From: Candidatus Poribacteria bacterium
Lineage (GTDB): Bacteria > Poribacteria > WGA-4E > WGA-3G
NCBI GenBank assembly: GCA_003635305.1
Contig: PYJE01000203.1
Span: forward strand, 1 to 33,831
DNA: 33,831 bases
Direction of reading: 5' to 3'
Shown: piece by piece, positions 15,555-22,527 of the stretch
Position numbering within the stretch: position 1 is the first letter of the stretch
Layout of the letters: each line of letters starts with the position of its first letter
The notes under the pieces: generated by a model
The model's database searches: none
What the model was told of the DNA's origin: nothing
What the model saw: only the letters and a program-made list of their open reading frames with translations
Program-made: the position numbers and the translations under genes

Positions 15555-16301
15555 ATGAATCAGGAACTTACCGCTCAGGTGCGGAGAATCACTGAAAAAG
15601 TGCTGAAAGAACGGGCACAAACCGCCGCACAAAACCGAAAGGTGCTCGCTATCTTCGGAACAACGCAGAACGGATTGGATATCCCACTCCAGCAACTCCA
15701 GCAGTGCCAACAAGACGGATGGAAAATTCAAATAATTTTGTCCGAACTTGCCACTAAAACGTTAAGCCTCTCGCCGATTCGTGCAGCGTTTGGCGAAGAG
15801 AACATCTGGCAGGAGAATGAACTGCGCGACATTGACGATATTGTCGATACCTATCCGTTGATTGTGCTCCCCGCGCTCGCCTATCCGATGGCAGCGAAAC
15901 TTGCACTACGGTTAGTGGATACGCCTTGCACCTACTTAGTGTTTGAGGCTTTGCGGCAAGAAAAAAGGGTGATAGCCGCCTCCGATGCATTCGGAACACG
16001 TGCGCAATTCACGAGTCGAAAATCGTTCGGACAGCTTCTTGAGACAGAATATGTCAACCTTTTATCCGAACTCGGCGTTCAATGGGTAACAGCGGCACGC
16101 CTCGCCGAAGCCATCAATGAAGCGAATACGGCGACGCGGATAACCGTTGAAACAGCGGTAATCAGCGCGTCTGTGATTGCAAACCTCGCGCCTGATATCC
16201 AAGAATTGGGCTACATCACGCCAGCGATAGTTACGCCACTTGCCCGTGAGCACGCGCAAAAGAGAGGCATAAAACTGATACCGAAACGTAAATCGGATTG
16301 A
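15555..16301 (+). CDS. Flavoprotein-family protein associated with microcompartment
   Basis: 248 residues. An N-terminal amphipathic helix (LTAQVRRITEKVLKERAQ) resembles BMC-targeting peptides. It is followed by a flavodoxin-like alpha/beta domain of the Flavoprotein type (PF02441-like): KVLAIFGTTQNGLDIPL, YPLIVLPALAYPMAAKLAL and VIAASDAFG. Proteins of this type accompany PduL in the microcompartment loci of Planctomycetes/Verrucomicrobia and related groups, where their chemistry is not settled. The start at 15555 is inferred from the start of the targeting-like helix; the ribosome binding site is weak. The gene lies 22 bp after pduL, so the three genes form one operon. The family call is from memory of motifs, not a search. 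Confidence 0.75.
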   Translation: MNQELTAQVRRITEKVLKERAQTAAQNRKVLAIFGTTQNGLDIPLQQLQQCQQDGWKIQIILSELATKTLSLSPIRAAFGEENIWQENELRDIDDIVDTYPLIVLPALAYPMAAKLALRLVDTPCTYLVFEALRQEKRVIAASDAFGTRAQFTSRKSFGQLLETEYVNLLSELGVQWVTAARLAEAINEANTATRITVETAVISASVIANLAPDIQELGYITPAIVTPLAREHAQKRGIKLIPKRKSD

Positions 16302-16565
16302 TTCTTGACATTTGAGCAAGATGTTCAAGAGATAAGCAGGATTTCCAAGAGATGAGCAGGATTTCCAAGATTTCCAAGATTTTCAGGATGAAGAGGAAAA
16401 CGTAGGTGAACGGAAGTCTCTTATCCTGTTCATCGTGTAAATCCTGTGAATCCTGCTTCGATTTTCAGGATGAAGAGGGAGAGGATGCACCGGAACGTTT
16501 GCTTAATCCTGTTAATCTTGCTTAATCTTGTAAATCCTGCTTAATCCTGTAAATCCTGCTTAGGC
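16302..16565. repeat. Second field of 9-nt-periodic inverted repeats
   Basis: No gene is seen. Elements run from about 16311 (TTTGAGCAAGATGTTCAAGA, matching the start of the 9256 field) to 16556. They include the exact 52-bp match to 9492-9543 and a core GGATGCACCGGAACGTTTGC related to the 83-bp tandem units near 9600-9800. As at 9843, the field ends with AAATCCTGCTTAGG directly before a promoter -35. Confidence 0.8.
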
Positions 16566-16594
16566 TTGACAAAAAAGTGGTTTGATGTTACAAT
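16566..16594 (+). promoter_or_regulatory. Promoter for secreted Tyr/Arg/Ser-rich protein gene
   Basis: TTGACA (16566-16571), 17-bp spacer, TACAAT (16589-16594). TAGGAGGAATT then precedes the ATG at 16637. This is a strong, textbook promoter. Confidence 0.75.
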
Positions 16595-16636
16595 GTCATC
16601 AACCAATGCAGAAACTTAAACGTAGGAGGAATTCTC

Positions 16637-18211
16637 ATGAAGACCAGGGTTTTCACGCTGATGATAGCCGGCCTGCTCGGTTTATTCTTGATAACCGGGC
16701 TGTCAACCCCTGCCGATGCGGCTTACGATGATTACGCCGACAGGCTGAGTCGCGAGCATCGCGTCGCGAATGAGGTTGACGAATGGATAGAACGCGGCAG
16801 CGCGACAATCACCGCGAGCCCCCTCTTTGACGAGGGTGTCCGGCTCACCGCCTGGGAAAGTTCCGCGCAAAACGCGGAGAACTACGAATTCGCCATCGCC
16901 AGTGCTGTCTACCTCTTTGAAATTCCGAGAGGGGCACAGTCCATTGATATCTTAGTGCGATACCGAGGCGAACCGCGCCAACTTGAGATTGAAGACTACG
17001 AGGAGCCGATTGCCGGCCGCGTCTGGATTCGCAATACCAAACGCGAACTGACACGCCGCGGCTACCACGACAAAAATGCTGAGGAGACACGCTACGGGGA
17101 TACCTTCGTGCTGCGCGCGAAAAACCGCTCCGAACGCATCAAAATCCCAGCGGCAGGCCATGTGAAGGACGGATGGATGGAACTCCATGTCGTCGCTGAA
17201 GGGGGTGAGCAGCTTGACGTTGAATACGTTGAAGTGTCTGCCTATCGCAGGCAGCCGAAGGTTCGCGTCATTCAACGCTATCTGCCTACCTACCGGTGGC
17301 GGCCGTGGCATCGGTATACCTACCTCTACTTTTACGATGGCCCGATTTATTACGCGACGGACTTCGATGCCTATTACCGATGGAGTTATCCCATCTACGA
17401 ACATCGCTATCTTGCCATCCGTTCGTCTTATGGGGGATATCTCGGCCGGTATCGCGCTTATTATCCGAGTGCCTATTACCGTTGCTATTCGCCCTATTAC
17501 GGTTATGGGCATTACGGCTACAAGGGGACACCGAAGGTGCATCAGCGGCGGACGCAGCTGAATCGGTGGAGCAAGCAGCACGAAGCGACGCGGCGGCAAT
17601 ATACGCGCAGCCGATTGTCTGCTAGCAACAGCACGGTGCGAAAAAATATCCGCACCACGTTGAAAAACCACCGGCGACAAGCACCTGCTACCACAAAGCG
17701 GGTTGCACGTGAGTCCATGATTTCGGAGAAACGGCGCGCTATCGCCTCCGCGCAGACACTGCAGCGCAGCAAGGTGAGACAGCGGAGTTACAGCGCGGAT
17801 AGGACGCTCAGCAAACAGCGGCGATATCCGACGACTTCCACAAGGTTCGATGCGAATCGTTATCGCCGTTCGACGAGCACACGGGAGACGCAGCCGCTCT
17901 ATCGGCGTTCAGCGACGACTTCGCCAACTCGCTCCTACTCTTCCAGTTCAACGAGTTCTCGGAGTGATTTGCGGACGAAGCAGCGGCGTTCAACGACAAG
18001 CAGTGAGCAACGCACACGTTCAAGCGTGAGCCGTTCTTCGTCAACTAAGTCGCGTGTGAGTCGTTCGTCGTCTTCAACGTCCCGGACGCGCCCGACGACA
18101 TCATCAAGTTCGTCGCGCACGCGCGCTAGTAGCAGTAGTGACGATGACGAACAGCGGAGTCGGACAACGCAGCGGAGTCGGACAACGCAACGGACGAAAC
18201 GTCGTCGTTAA
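16637..18211 (+). CDS. Secreted protein with Tyr-rich middle and Arg/Ser-rich tail
   Basis: 524 residues, no family recognised. A signal peptide (1-28, ending ADA) is followed by a region that looks like a beta-sandwich (about 30-200, e.g. YLFEIPRGAQSIDILVRY, WMELHVVAEGG). Next comes a Tyr/Arg-rich stretch (about 215-300) with many YY and YR pairs. The C-terminal 220 residues are low-complexity and strongly basic, dominated by Arg, Ser and Thr (SRSSSTKSRVSRSSSS), with a short acidic SSDDDEQ insert and a doubled RSRTTQ near the end. The cationic tail may bind DNA, polysaccharide or other anionic envelope material, and the tyrosines might cross-link, but both ideas are inference. It has its own strong promoter and ribosome binding site. 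A large hairpin follows the stop. Confidence 0.8.
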   Translation: MKTRVFTLMIAGLLGLFLITGLSTPADAAYDDYADRLSREHRVANEVDEWIERGSATITASPLFDEGVRLTAWESSAQNAENYEFAIASAVYLFEIPRGAQSIDILVRYRGEPRQLEIEDYEEPIAGRVWIRNTKRELTRRGYHDKNAEETRYGDTFVLRAKNRSERIKIPAAGHVKDGWMELHVVAEGGEQLDVEYVEVSAYRRQPKVRVIQRYLPTYRWRPWHRYTYLYFYDGPIYYATDFDAYYRWSYPIYEHRYLAIRSSYGGYLGRYRAYYPSAYYRCYSPYYGYGHYGYKGTPKVHQRRTQLNRWSKQHEATRRQYTRSRLSASNSTVRKNIRTTLKNHRRQAPATTKRVARESMISEKRRAIASAQTLQRSKVRQRSYSADRTLSKQRRYPTTSTRFDANRYRRSTSTRETQPLYRRSATTSPTRSYSSSSTSSRSDLRTKQRRSTTSSEQRTRSSVSRSSSTKSRVSRSSSSTSRTRPTTSSSSSRTRASSSSDDDEQRSRTTQRSRTTQRTKRRR

Positions 18212-18222
18212 CTTTTTGTCAT

Positions 18223-18259
18223 GGCGCGAAGCGTTCGATGAAATCGAACGTCTCGCGCC
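18223..18259. terminator. Long intergenic hairpin, terminator-like
   Basis: GGCGCGA (18223-18229) pairs with TCGCGCC (18253-18259), and CGTTCGAT (18232-18239) with ATCGAACG (18243-18250), joined by a 2x2 internal loop and capped by GAA. Only TATTT follows, so termination is plausible but not textbook. Confidence 0.5.
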
Positions 18260-18283
18260 TATTTAAAAAATCAGATACCACCT

Positions 18284-18859
18284 ATGCGGTTTTTGCTCAC
18301 GATTTTGCTCTTACTGCTATGTCTCCCGTGCGGATTTGCTGATGAGGCGGCAAGTCCCGCGCCAGAGAACCCGCCTGCCGAAGTGAAGAAAGAGGACGCG
18401 GCAGAGGAAGAACTCATCTCGCCTGTCGGCGCGATGGTGCGTTCCGCCGTTTTTCCGGGATGGGGACAGATTTACAGCCGGCGTTATTTTCGCAGCGGCC
18501 TCATTGTGCTCGGCCTCGGCGGTTCAGCCGTCGGTGCTTTGCTAGCAGAACGCTCCTTTCGGCAGCGATATAACGCTTACGCAACGCTCGCGAACCTCGA
18601 ACCTGATAACGAAGAAGGGGTTTTAGCGAGTTACGAATACGCGAATCAGCGGTACAAACTCCGCATGTTTTTTCTCTACGCCGGTGTCGGAATTTGGCTC
18701 TATAGTGTCATCGATTCTTACGTGAGCGCGAATTTTTACAACGCGGCAACGGAAATCCGTTCCATTCAGCAAGACGCAGAGCAGGTGGAGAAAAAATTAG
18801 GCATTCAAGTCGGTGCCTCGCCTTCACACCTCTATTTGGGCATCGTCAAAACTTTTTAA
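18284..18859 (+). CDS. DUF5683-type membrane protein
   Basis: 191 residues. A signal-like hydrophobic N-terminus (1-19) is followed by an acidic linker (about 20-45). The family core then reads SPVGAMVRSAVFPGWGQIYSRRYFRSGLIV with a transmembrane helix at about 75-90, a YNAYATL...YEYANQRYKLR segment, and a second helix with GVGIWLYSVIDSYVSANFYN. This matches what I recall of the DUF5683 proteins, small envelope proteins of unknown role common in Bacteroidetes and related phyla. The start is the first ATG after the long hairpin; no strong Shine-Dalgarno is evident. The same-strand neighbours are all envelope genes. Confidence 0.75.
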   Translation: MRFLLTILLLLLCLPCGFADEAASPAPENPPAEVKKEDAAEEELISPVGAMVRSAVFPGWGQIYSRRYFRSGLIVLGLGGSAVGALLAERSFRQRYNAYATLANLEPDNEEGVLASYEYANQRYKLRMFFLYAGVGIWLYSVIDSYVSANFYNAATEIRSIQQDAEQVEKKLGIQVGASPSHLYLGIVKTF

Positions 18860-18890
18860 TACAGATAGGGATGGACGCGGAACGTCCCCC

Positions 18891-18943
18891 GTAGGCACGG
18901 TTTCAAACCGCGCTGCAGCAGCGCGCTTGCAAAACGCGCCTAC
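18891..18943. repeat. Double palindrome of the GTAGGCGCGG family
   Basis: GTAGGCACGGTTTCAAACCG is followed by CGCTGCAGCAGCG and GCGCGCTTGCAAAACGCGCC, ending TAC. Two elements appear nested or fused, so that the first left arm (GTAGGC) pairs with the last right arm (GCGCCTAC). Confidence 0.7.
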
Positions 18944-18992
18944 TAGTAAAATCGGATGTTTCACGCCATCTAAAAAGAGAGGACATTTCACC

Positions 18993-19568
18993 ATGTTCAG
19001 GATTTTCACAACCTCGCGAACCGCACTCGCACTCGGCGTGTTTTGCCTGATTATCAGTCTGACCGGGTGCGGGGACGTTGAAAAGGTTAATCAGGTGCCA
19101 CCCGAAGAACTCCTCGCCATTAACGCTGTCTTAAAACAGTGGCGCGAAGGCTATGAATTGGAAGATGTTGAAACCTACATCAATGCCTTTTGGGAAGAAG
19201 GCTTCCTTTACGTATCCGACTTAGGCACCGATGGCGACAAAACCGATGATTTGATGTTTGACGACATCCGCGATGAGCGCGCTTCTGCTATCCGCGTCTT
19301 CTCGCAATTTCAGGATATTGAGATAGAGCTCTCTGTCCCACCGGAAATAGAACTTAACAACGAAGGGAACCGGGCAGAAGTGCGGAATCATTACCGCATC
19401 CAAGGGTTCGTCGCCGATGGCGAGTCGTTGGAAGGTGGGTATACCGGCTGGTTCGCCGAGGGCGACAATCTTTTCATCTTTGAGAAGCGCGAAGGCGAAT
19501 GGCGTATCTCCGAATGGCATGACGAAGCCTTCAACAACGAAGAAATTCGCATCGCCAATAATTTGTAG
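18993..19568 (+). CDS. Lipoprotein with NTF2/SnoaL-like domain
   Basis: 191 residues. Lipoprotein signal with lipobox LTGC (SLTGCGD, Cys about 25), so the mature protein should be lipid-anchored. The remainder fits an NTF2-like cone: NAVLKQWREGYELEDVETYINAFWEEGFLYVSD as the first helix and strand, then FSQFQDIEIELSV, EVRNHYRIQGF and a final strand FEKREGEWRISEWHDEAF. Such domains can bind small ligands or be enzymatic; no catalytic pair is obvious here. The start at 18993 has AGAGGA 7-10 bases upstream and gives the proper lipoprotein signal; a longer upstream frame runs through the palindromic repeat and is not credible. Confidence 0.8.
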   Translation: MFRIFTTSRTALALGVFCLIISLTGCGDVEKVNQVPPEELLAINAVLKQWREGYELEDVETYINAFWEEGFLYVSDLGTDGDKTDDLMFDDIRDERASAIRVFSQFQDIEIELSVPPEIELNNEGNRAEVRNHYRIQGFVADGESLEGGYTGWFAEGDNLFIFEKREGEWRISEWHDEAFNNEEIRIANNL

Positions 19569-19581
19569 CCCCCGAGTGCCA

Positions 19582-19661
19582 GGGTGGATTTCTGTATCCA
19601 CCCCTCTCTCGCGTGTGCTGATGCGACACCTTGGAACGTGGCGCGGGGGGCTGTCCCCCGC
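19582..19661. repeat. Two hairpins between lipoprotein and Wzz-type genes
   Basis: GGGTGGAT-TTCTGT-ATCCACCC (19582-19603) resembles the hairpin in the toxin-antitoxin spacers near 22041-24040. GCGGGGG-GCTGT-CCCCCGC (19643-19661) is a second strong stem. Neither has a T-tract. Confidence 0.65.
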
Positions 19662-19703
19662 TCCTGTTTGAGCCTGAAACGCAATCAAAGGAGAGGCAAT
19701 TTT

Positions 19704-21134
19704 TTGCCCCATCATCCCCTCATGCCGCAAAGCGAAGAACATCTCCGCGACTACCTCCACCTCCTCCGCAAGCACGATTTCACTATCTGCTTGTGCGTTT
19801 TGCTCGTCCTCGGCACAGCCCTTGTCGTCGCCCTGCGTTTGCCGAAGACGTATGCCGCCTCCACCTTAATGCAGCTCGTCCAACCGAGTGCCACACCGTC
19901 CCTCTCCTCAACGAACCTGTTTCAAAGCGTCTTGTCTGGTGGCGGCGATAGGCGCGCAATGGAGACACTCAGCAGCCGCTTCACCACAGAATCCATGTTG
20001 CATACCGCAATGACAAATTTGGAAGACACGCGGAACATCGAAGGCGTAGCCCATCTGCCTCCCATCGGCAAACTCAAACGGGTGTTGAAAGCGCAAGTGC
20101 AACCCGATTCCGATTACATCGTGCTGACACTGGAATTGACTGAAGCGGAAGGCGGCGAACGGAACGCCGCACTCCTCGTCAACCAACTCGTGGAAGATAT
20201 GCAGGTGCTTCGCAGCGTTGATGAGCAGACGAAACTCGCTGAACGTCGACGCTTCCTCAACGAAAAACAGACGGAAATCGAACGTGAGACAGACAAATCT
20301 CTCAACGCCATCCTTCAATTCGTCCGAGAAAATGGGAGCCCCGAAATATGGACACCGATGCTTACCAATCTACTTGAACGGCGCGCGAGTTTGAAAACAG
20401 CATTGGAAGCAACGCGACAAAACCTTGAGGCGACGCGCGCGCATATCGCGTATTTAGAGGAGCAACTCCGCCTCCTCCCCGAACAAGTCTCGCTCTCCGA
20501 AACGACAGCACACAATCCAGTCTGGCTTTTTCAGCAGGAGAAACTCTTCTCCCTCAAATCGCAGCGCGTGGCGGATGCTGAAAAAGTCGGCAAAGATGTC
20601 TCGGAATTGAAGGGACTGGACGCGCAGATTACTGAGGTGGCGGCGGAAACCGAACGCACCACGCCAACGACAGCAACAGTCACCACCGGCACCTCCCCGC
20701 GTTATACCTATATCCAAAATCAACTTCTCGATTTAACGCCGGCACTTTCGCGCTATGAAAACGCACAGCAACAGCTGAAAGCGCAACTCCGGCAACTGAA
20801 TACGGAATTGGAACAGTTGATATCGCAGATTCCCGAAAACCAGTATCTCCTCACGCAGTTGCTCGCACGGGTTCAGAAAGCGAATGCATTGACAGAAGAG
20901 ATTGCCAAGCGCGCGCTGGAAGCGGAAATTTTAAGCGCGGAATCCACCGTGCCAACCTCTCGTAATCGGTTAGGCGGCATTGAGATTATTGACAGAGCCG
21001 TTCCTAGAAAGATTCCTGTCAGTCCGCAACTGAAACTCATCGTCATCATCGCCGGGGTTGTGGGGTTGGCGTTGGGGGTAAGCATCGCATTGTGCATTGA
21101 GTATTTTATACCCAATTCGGGCTCGCCATCGTAA
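19704..21134 (+). CDS. Wzz/GumC-type polysaccharide chain-length / export protein
   Basis: 476 residues if the TTG at 19704 is used. An N-terminal transmembrane helix (about 26-46, FTICLCVLLVLGTALVVAL) is followed by the Wzz fold (TYAASTLMQLVQPSATP), a long periplasmic coiled coil (about 170-430), then a proline motif (PRKIPVSPQLKL) and the second transmembrane helix. This is the layout of polysaccharide co-polymerases that set O-antigen or exopolysaccharide chain length or bridge to the outer-membrane exporter. No tyrosine-kinase domain is present. AAGGAGAGG stands 7-10 bases before TTG 19704 but 26 or more before the first ATG (19722), which decides the start; 19722 remains possible. No other polysaccharide genes are in the window. 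Confidence 0.82.
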   Translation: MPHHPLMPQSEEHLRDYLHLLRKHDFTICLCVLLVLGTALVVALRLPKTYAASTLMQLVQPSATPSLSSTNLFQSVLSGGGDRRAMETLSSRFTTESMLHTAMTNLEDTRNIEGVAHLPPIGKLKRVLKAQVQPDSDYIVLTLELTEAEGGERNAALLVNQLVEDMQVLRSVDEQTKLAERRRFLNEKQTEIERETDKSLNAILQFVRENGSPEIWTPMLTNLLERRASLKTALEATRQNLEATRAHIAYLEEQLRLLPEQVSLSETTAHNPVWLFQQEKLFSLKSQRVADAEKVGKDVSELKGLDAQITEVAAETERTTPTTATVTTGTSPRYTYIQNQLLDLTPALSRYENAQQQLKAQLRQLNTELEQLISQIPENQYLLTQLLARVQKANALTEEIAKRALEAEILSAESTVPTSRNRLGGIEIIDRAVPRKIPVSPQLKLIVIIAGVVGLALGVSIALCIEYFIPNSGSPS

Positions 21135-21158
21135 GGGGGATGTCTATGTTTTCCCCCT
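21134..21158 (+). terminator. Hairpin overlapping the Wzz-type stop codon
   Basis: AGGGGGA (21134-21140) pairs with TCCCCCT (21152-21158) around 11 nt. A weak T-rich stretch follows. It would end the transcript ahead of the toxin-antitoxin region. Confidence 0.45.
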
Positions 21159-21248
21159 GTGTTTTCCACTAACAACCGACAGTTATAGACATCTGTCTTT
21201 ACAGTTCATCCAAAAACTGAAACGTTCTGCTGCACATGATATTTCTTC

Positions 21249-21277
21249 TTGACATTTTCGGTGTTTTCGGGTATAAT
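21249..21277 (+). promoter_or_regulatory. Strong promoter, 6 nt before the first PIN fusion gene
   Basis: Perfect TTGACA (21249-21254), 17-bp spacer, perfect TATAAT (21272-21277). Only six bases separate the -10 from the ATG at 21284, so the transcript should start on or next to the A of the start codon. No Shine-Dalgarno exists for this start. Confidence 0.85.
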
Positions 21278-21283
21278 AATTCC

Positions 21284-22015
21284 ATGTTCACTTATACGCA
21301 AACGCCTCGGGTCTATCTGGATCCGACGGTTATCAGTTATTTGGTGGCAGAACCGAGCCGAAATCCACAGCTCGCCTTGTGGCAATCGGAAAGCCGCCGT
21401 TTTTGGCAAGAGTATCATCATCAGTTTGCGTTTGTGGTTTCTGACACGGTTCTTTATGAAATCCGCAGAGGAGACGCGATGGAAGCGAGGAAGCGGCTCG
21501 CGGCAGTCGCACAATTTACCAAATTGTCTACGACTCCAAAGGTTGATGCGCTTGTCCAGCAGTTGCTTGCCTCGCGCGCCGTGCCCGAAAGCGCGGAAGC
21601 GGATGCAGCGCATATCGCCATCGCCACGGTGCATGGCGTGGATTACCTCGTCTCTTGGAATCACAAGCATCTTGTGAATGAAAACCAACTCAAGCAAATC
21701 AACCGTGTGTGCGAGGCGGCCGGCTTTCGGCCTGTCATCATCTGCACACCGACAACCTTAATGGAGGAATTTATCATGAAAGAAAAATTTGTTGGGAAGT
21801 GTTATCTCCCCGGCTTCGATCCGGAGACTTACACAGATCCGGTTCTCGAAGAGTGCTACCGTATCAAGCGGGAAATCAGCGAGGAGTTCGAGACGTATGA
21901 GGAACGCCGCGCGTATTTCATTGCGCTAGAGATAGAGAATCGGAAGAAGGGGGACAAGTATGCGCCGATTCCGCCGCACTTGGAACGGTATCCTCACCAG
22001 GAGGACGTAGACTAA
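21284..22015 (+). CDS. VapC-like PIN toxin fused in frame to antitoxin-like domain, copy 1
   Basis: 243 residues. Residues 1-160 are a PIN-domain ribonuclease of the VapC type with the acidic site D13 (RVYLDPTVISYL), E59 (VLYEIRRGD), D107 (AEADAAHIAIAT) and D120 (GVDYLVSWNHKHL), closing with VIICTPTTLM, where related toxins normally end. Instead of a stop, the frame continues through EEFI into a complete 79-residue acidic protein (MKEKF to QEDVD). That protein has its own Shine-Dalgarno and is also found alone downstream. The ATG at 21284 is chosen because the longer upstream ATG lies before the promoter and the PIN fold begins here. Either a true fusion is made, or the toxin's stop has been lost and both fusion and free small protein are made. 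The toxin activity is inferred from family. Confidence 0.85.
   Translation: MFTYTQTPRVYLDPTVISYLVAEPSRNPQLALWQSESRRFWQEYHHQFAFVVSDTVLYEIRRGDAMEARKRLAAVAQFTKLSTTPKVDALVQQLLASRAVPESAEADAAHIAIATVHGVDYLVSWNHKHLVNENQLKQINRVCEAAGFRPVIICTPTTLMEEFIMKEKFVGKCYLPGFDPETYTDPVLEECYRIKREISEEFETYEERRAYFIALEIENRKKGDKYAPIPPHLERYPHQEDVD
21776..22015 (+). CDS. Antitoxin-like protein A1, internal start within the fusion
   Basis: A nested, same-frame start of the preceding gene. GGAGG (21763-21767) stands 8 bases before the ATG, and the 79-residue product is the same length as the stand-alone copies A2 and A5. It carries the a-type N-terminus (MKEKFVGKCYLPGFDPE) and the AYFIALEIEN C-type. The DPVLEECYRIKREISEEF helix resembles the short proteins that sit beside VapC-like PIN genes in other bacteria. 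Internal translation is inferred from the ribosome binding site and the independent copies. Confidence 0.5.
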   Translation: MKEKFVGKCYLPGFDPETYTDPVLEECYRIKREISEEFETYEERRAYFIALEIENRKKGDKYAPIPPHLERYPHQEDVD

Positions 22016-22130
22016 TCGCCGCGCGCCTGCGACGACGTGTCAGGGTGGAGAGACACATCCACCCTGGCATGTCCGCTTTCCAAACTGAACCTACATCTGC
22101 ACACCAACAACCTTAATGGAGGAATTTATC
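22016..22130. repeat. Spacer 1 with conserved hairpin and toxin-tail remnant
   Basis: It begins TCGCCGCGCGCC and holds a CAGGGTGGA/TCCACCCTG hairpin (22041-22066). After CGCTTTCCAAACTGAACC it carries a copy of the last toxin codons (CTGCACACC-ACAACCTTAATGGAGG), which provide the Shine-Dalgarno of the next small gene. Related spacers follow each copy. Confidence 0.8.
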
Positions 22131-22370
22131 ATGAAAGAAAAATTTGTTGGGAAGTGTTATCTCCCCGGCTTCGATCCGGAGACTTACACAGATCCGGTTC
22201 TCGAAGAGTGCTACCGTATCAAGCGGGAAATCAGCGAGGAGTTCGAGACGTTCGAGGAACGCCGTGATTATCTCATTGCGCTAGAGATAGAGAGTCGGAA
22301 GAAGGGGGACAAGTATGCGCCGATTCCGCCGCACTTGGAGCGATATCCTCACCAGGAGGACGTAGACTAA
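22131..22370 (+). CDS. Stand-alone antitoxin-like protein A2
   Basis: 79 residues. Its N-terminal half is identical to A1 (MKEKFVGKCYLPGFDPETY), but its C-terminal half is the other type (FETFEERRDYLIALEIES). The chosen ATG has GGAGG 8 bases upstream; an in-frame ATG five codons earlier is part of that Shine-Dalgarno and is the leftover of the toxin's LMEEF codons. There is no PIN gene of its own. It could neutralise either fusion toxin or be a decoy; no DNA-binding motif of the usual VapB type (ribbon-helix-helix, AbrB) is evident, so autoregulation may be absent. Confidence 0.7.
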   Translation: MKEKFVGKCYLPGFDPETYTDPVLEECYRIKREISEEFETFEERRDYLIALEIESRKKGDKYAPIPPHLERYPHQEDVD

Positions 22371-22492
22371 TCGCCGCGCGCCCGGGAAGACGTGTGCGGC
22401 GCGCCTGCGACGACGTGTCAGGGTGGAGGACATCCACCCTGGCATGTCCGCTTTCCAAAATGAGCCTATTAACTGTTGCACACCATAATTTC

Positions 22493-22521
22493 TTGACATT
22501 TTCTGCGTCTGCGGGTATAAT
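22493..22521 (+). promoter_or_regulatory. Strong promoter, 6 nt before the second PIN fusion gene
   Basis: TTGACA (22493-22498), 17-bp spacer, TATAAT (22516-22521), then six bases to the ATG at 22528. This is the same leaderless arrangement as at 21249, and the flanking TTTCTTGACATTTTC context is also shared. Confidence 0.85.
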
Positions 22522-22527
22522 GCTTCC

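Noticed and set aside
16952-17680. A 242-codon minus-strand frame opposite the Tyr-rich protein
   Set aside because: The plus-strand frame has promoter, Shine-Dalgarno and signal peptide; the antisense frame is a shadow of its low-complexity codons.
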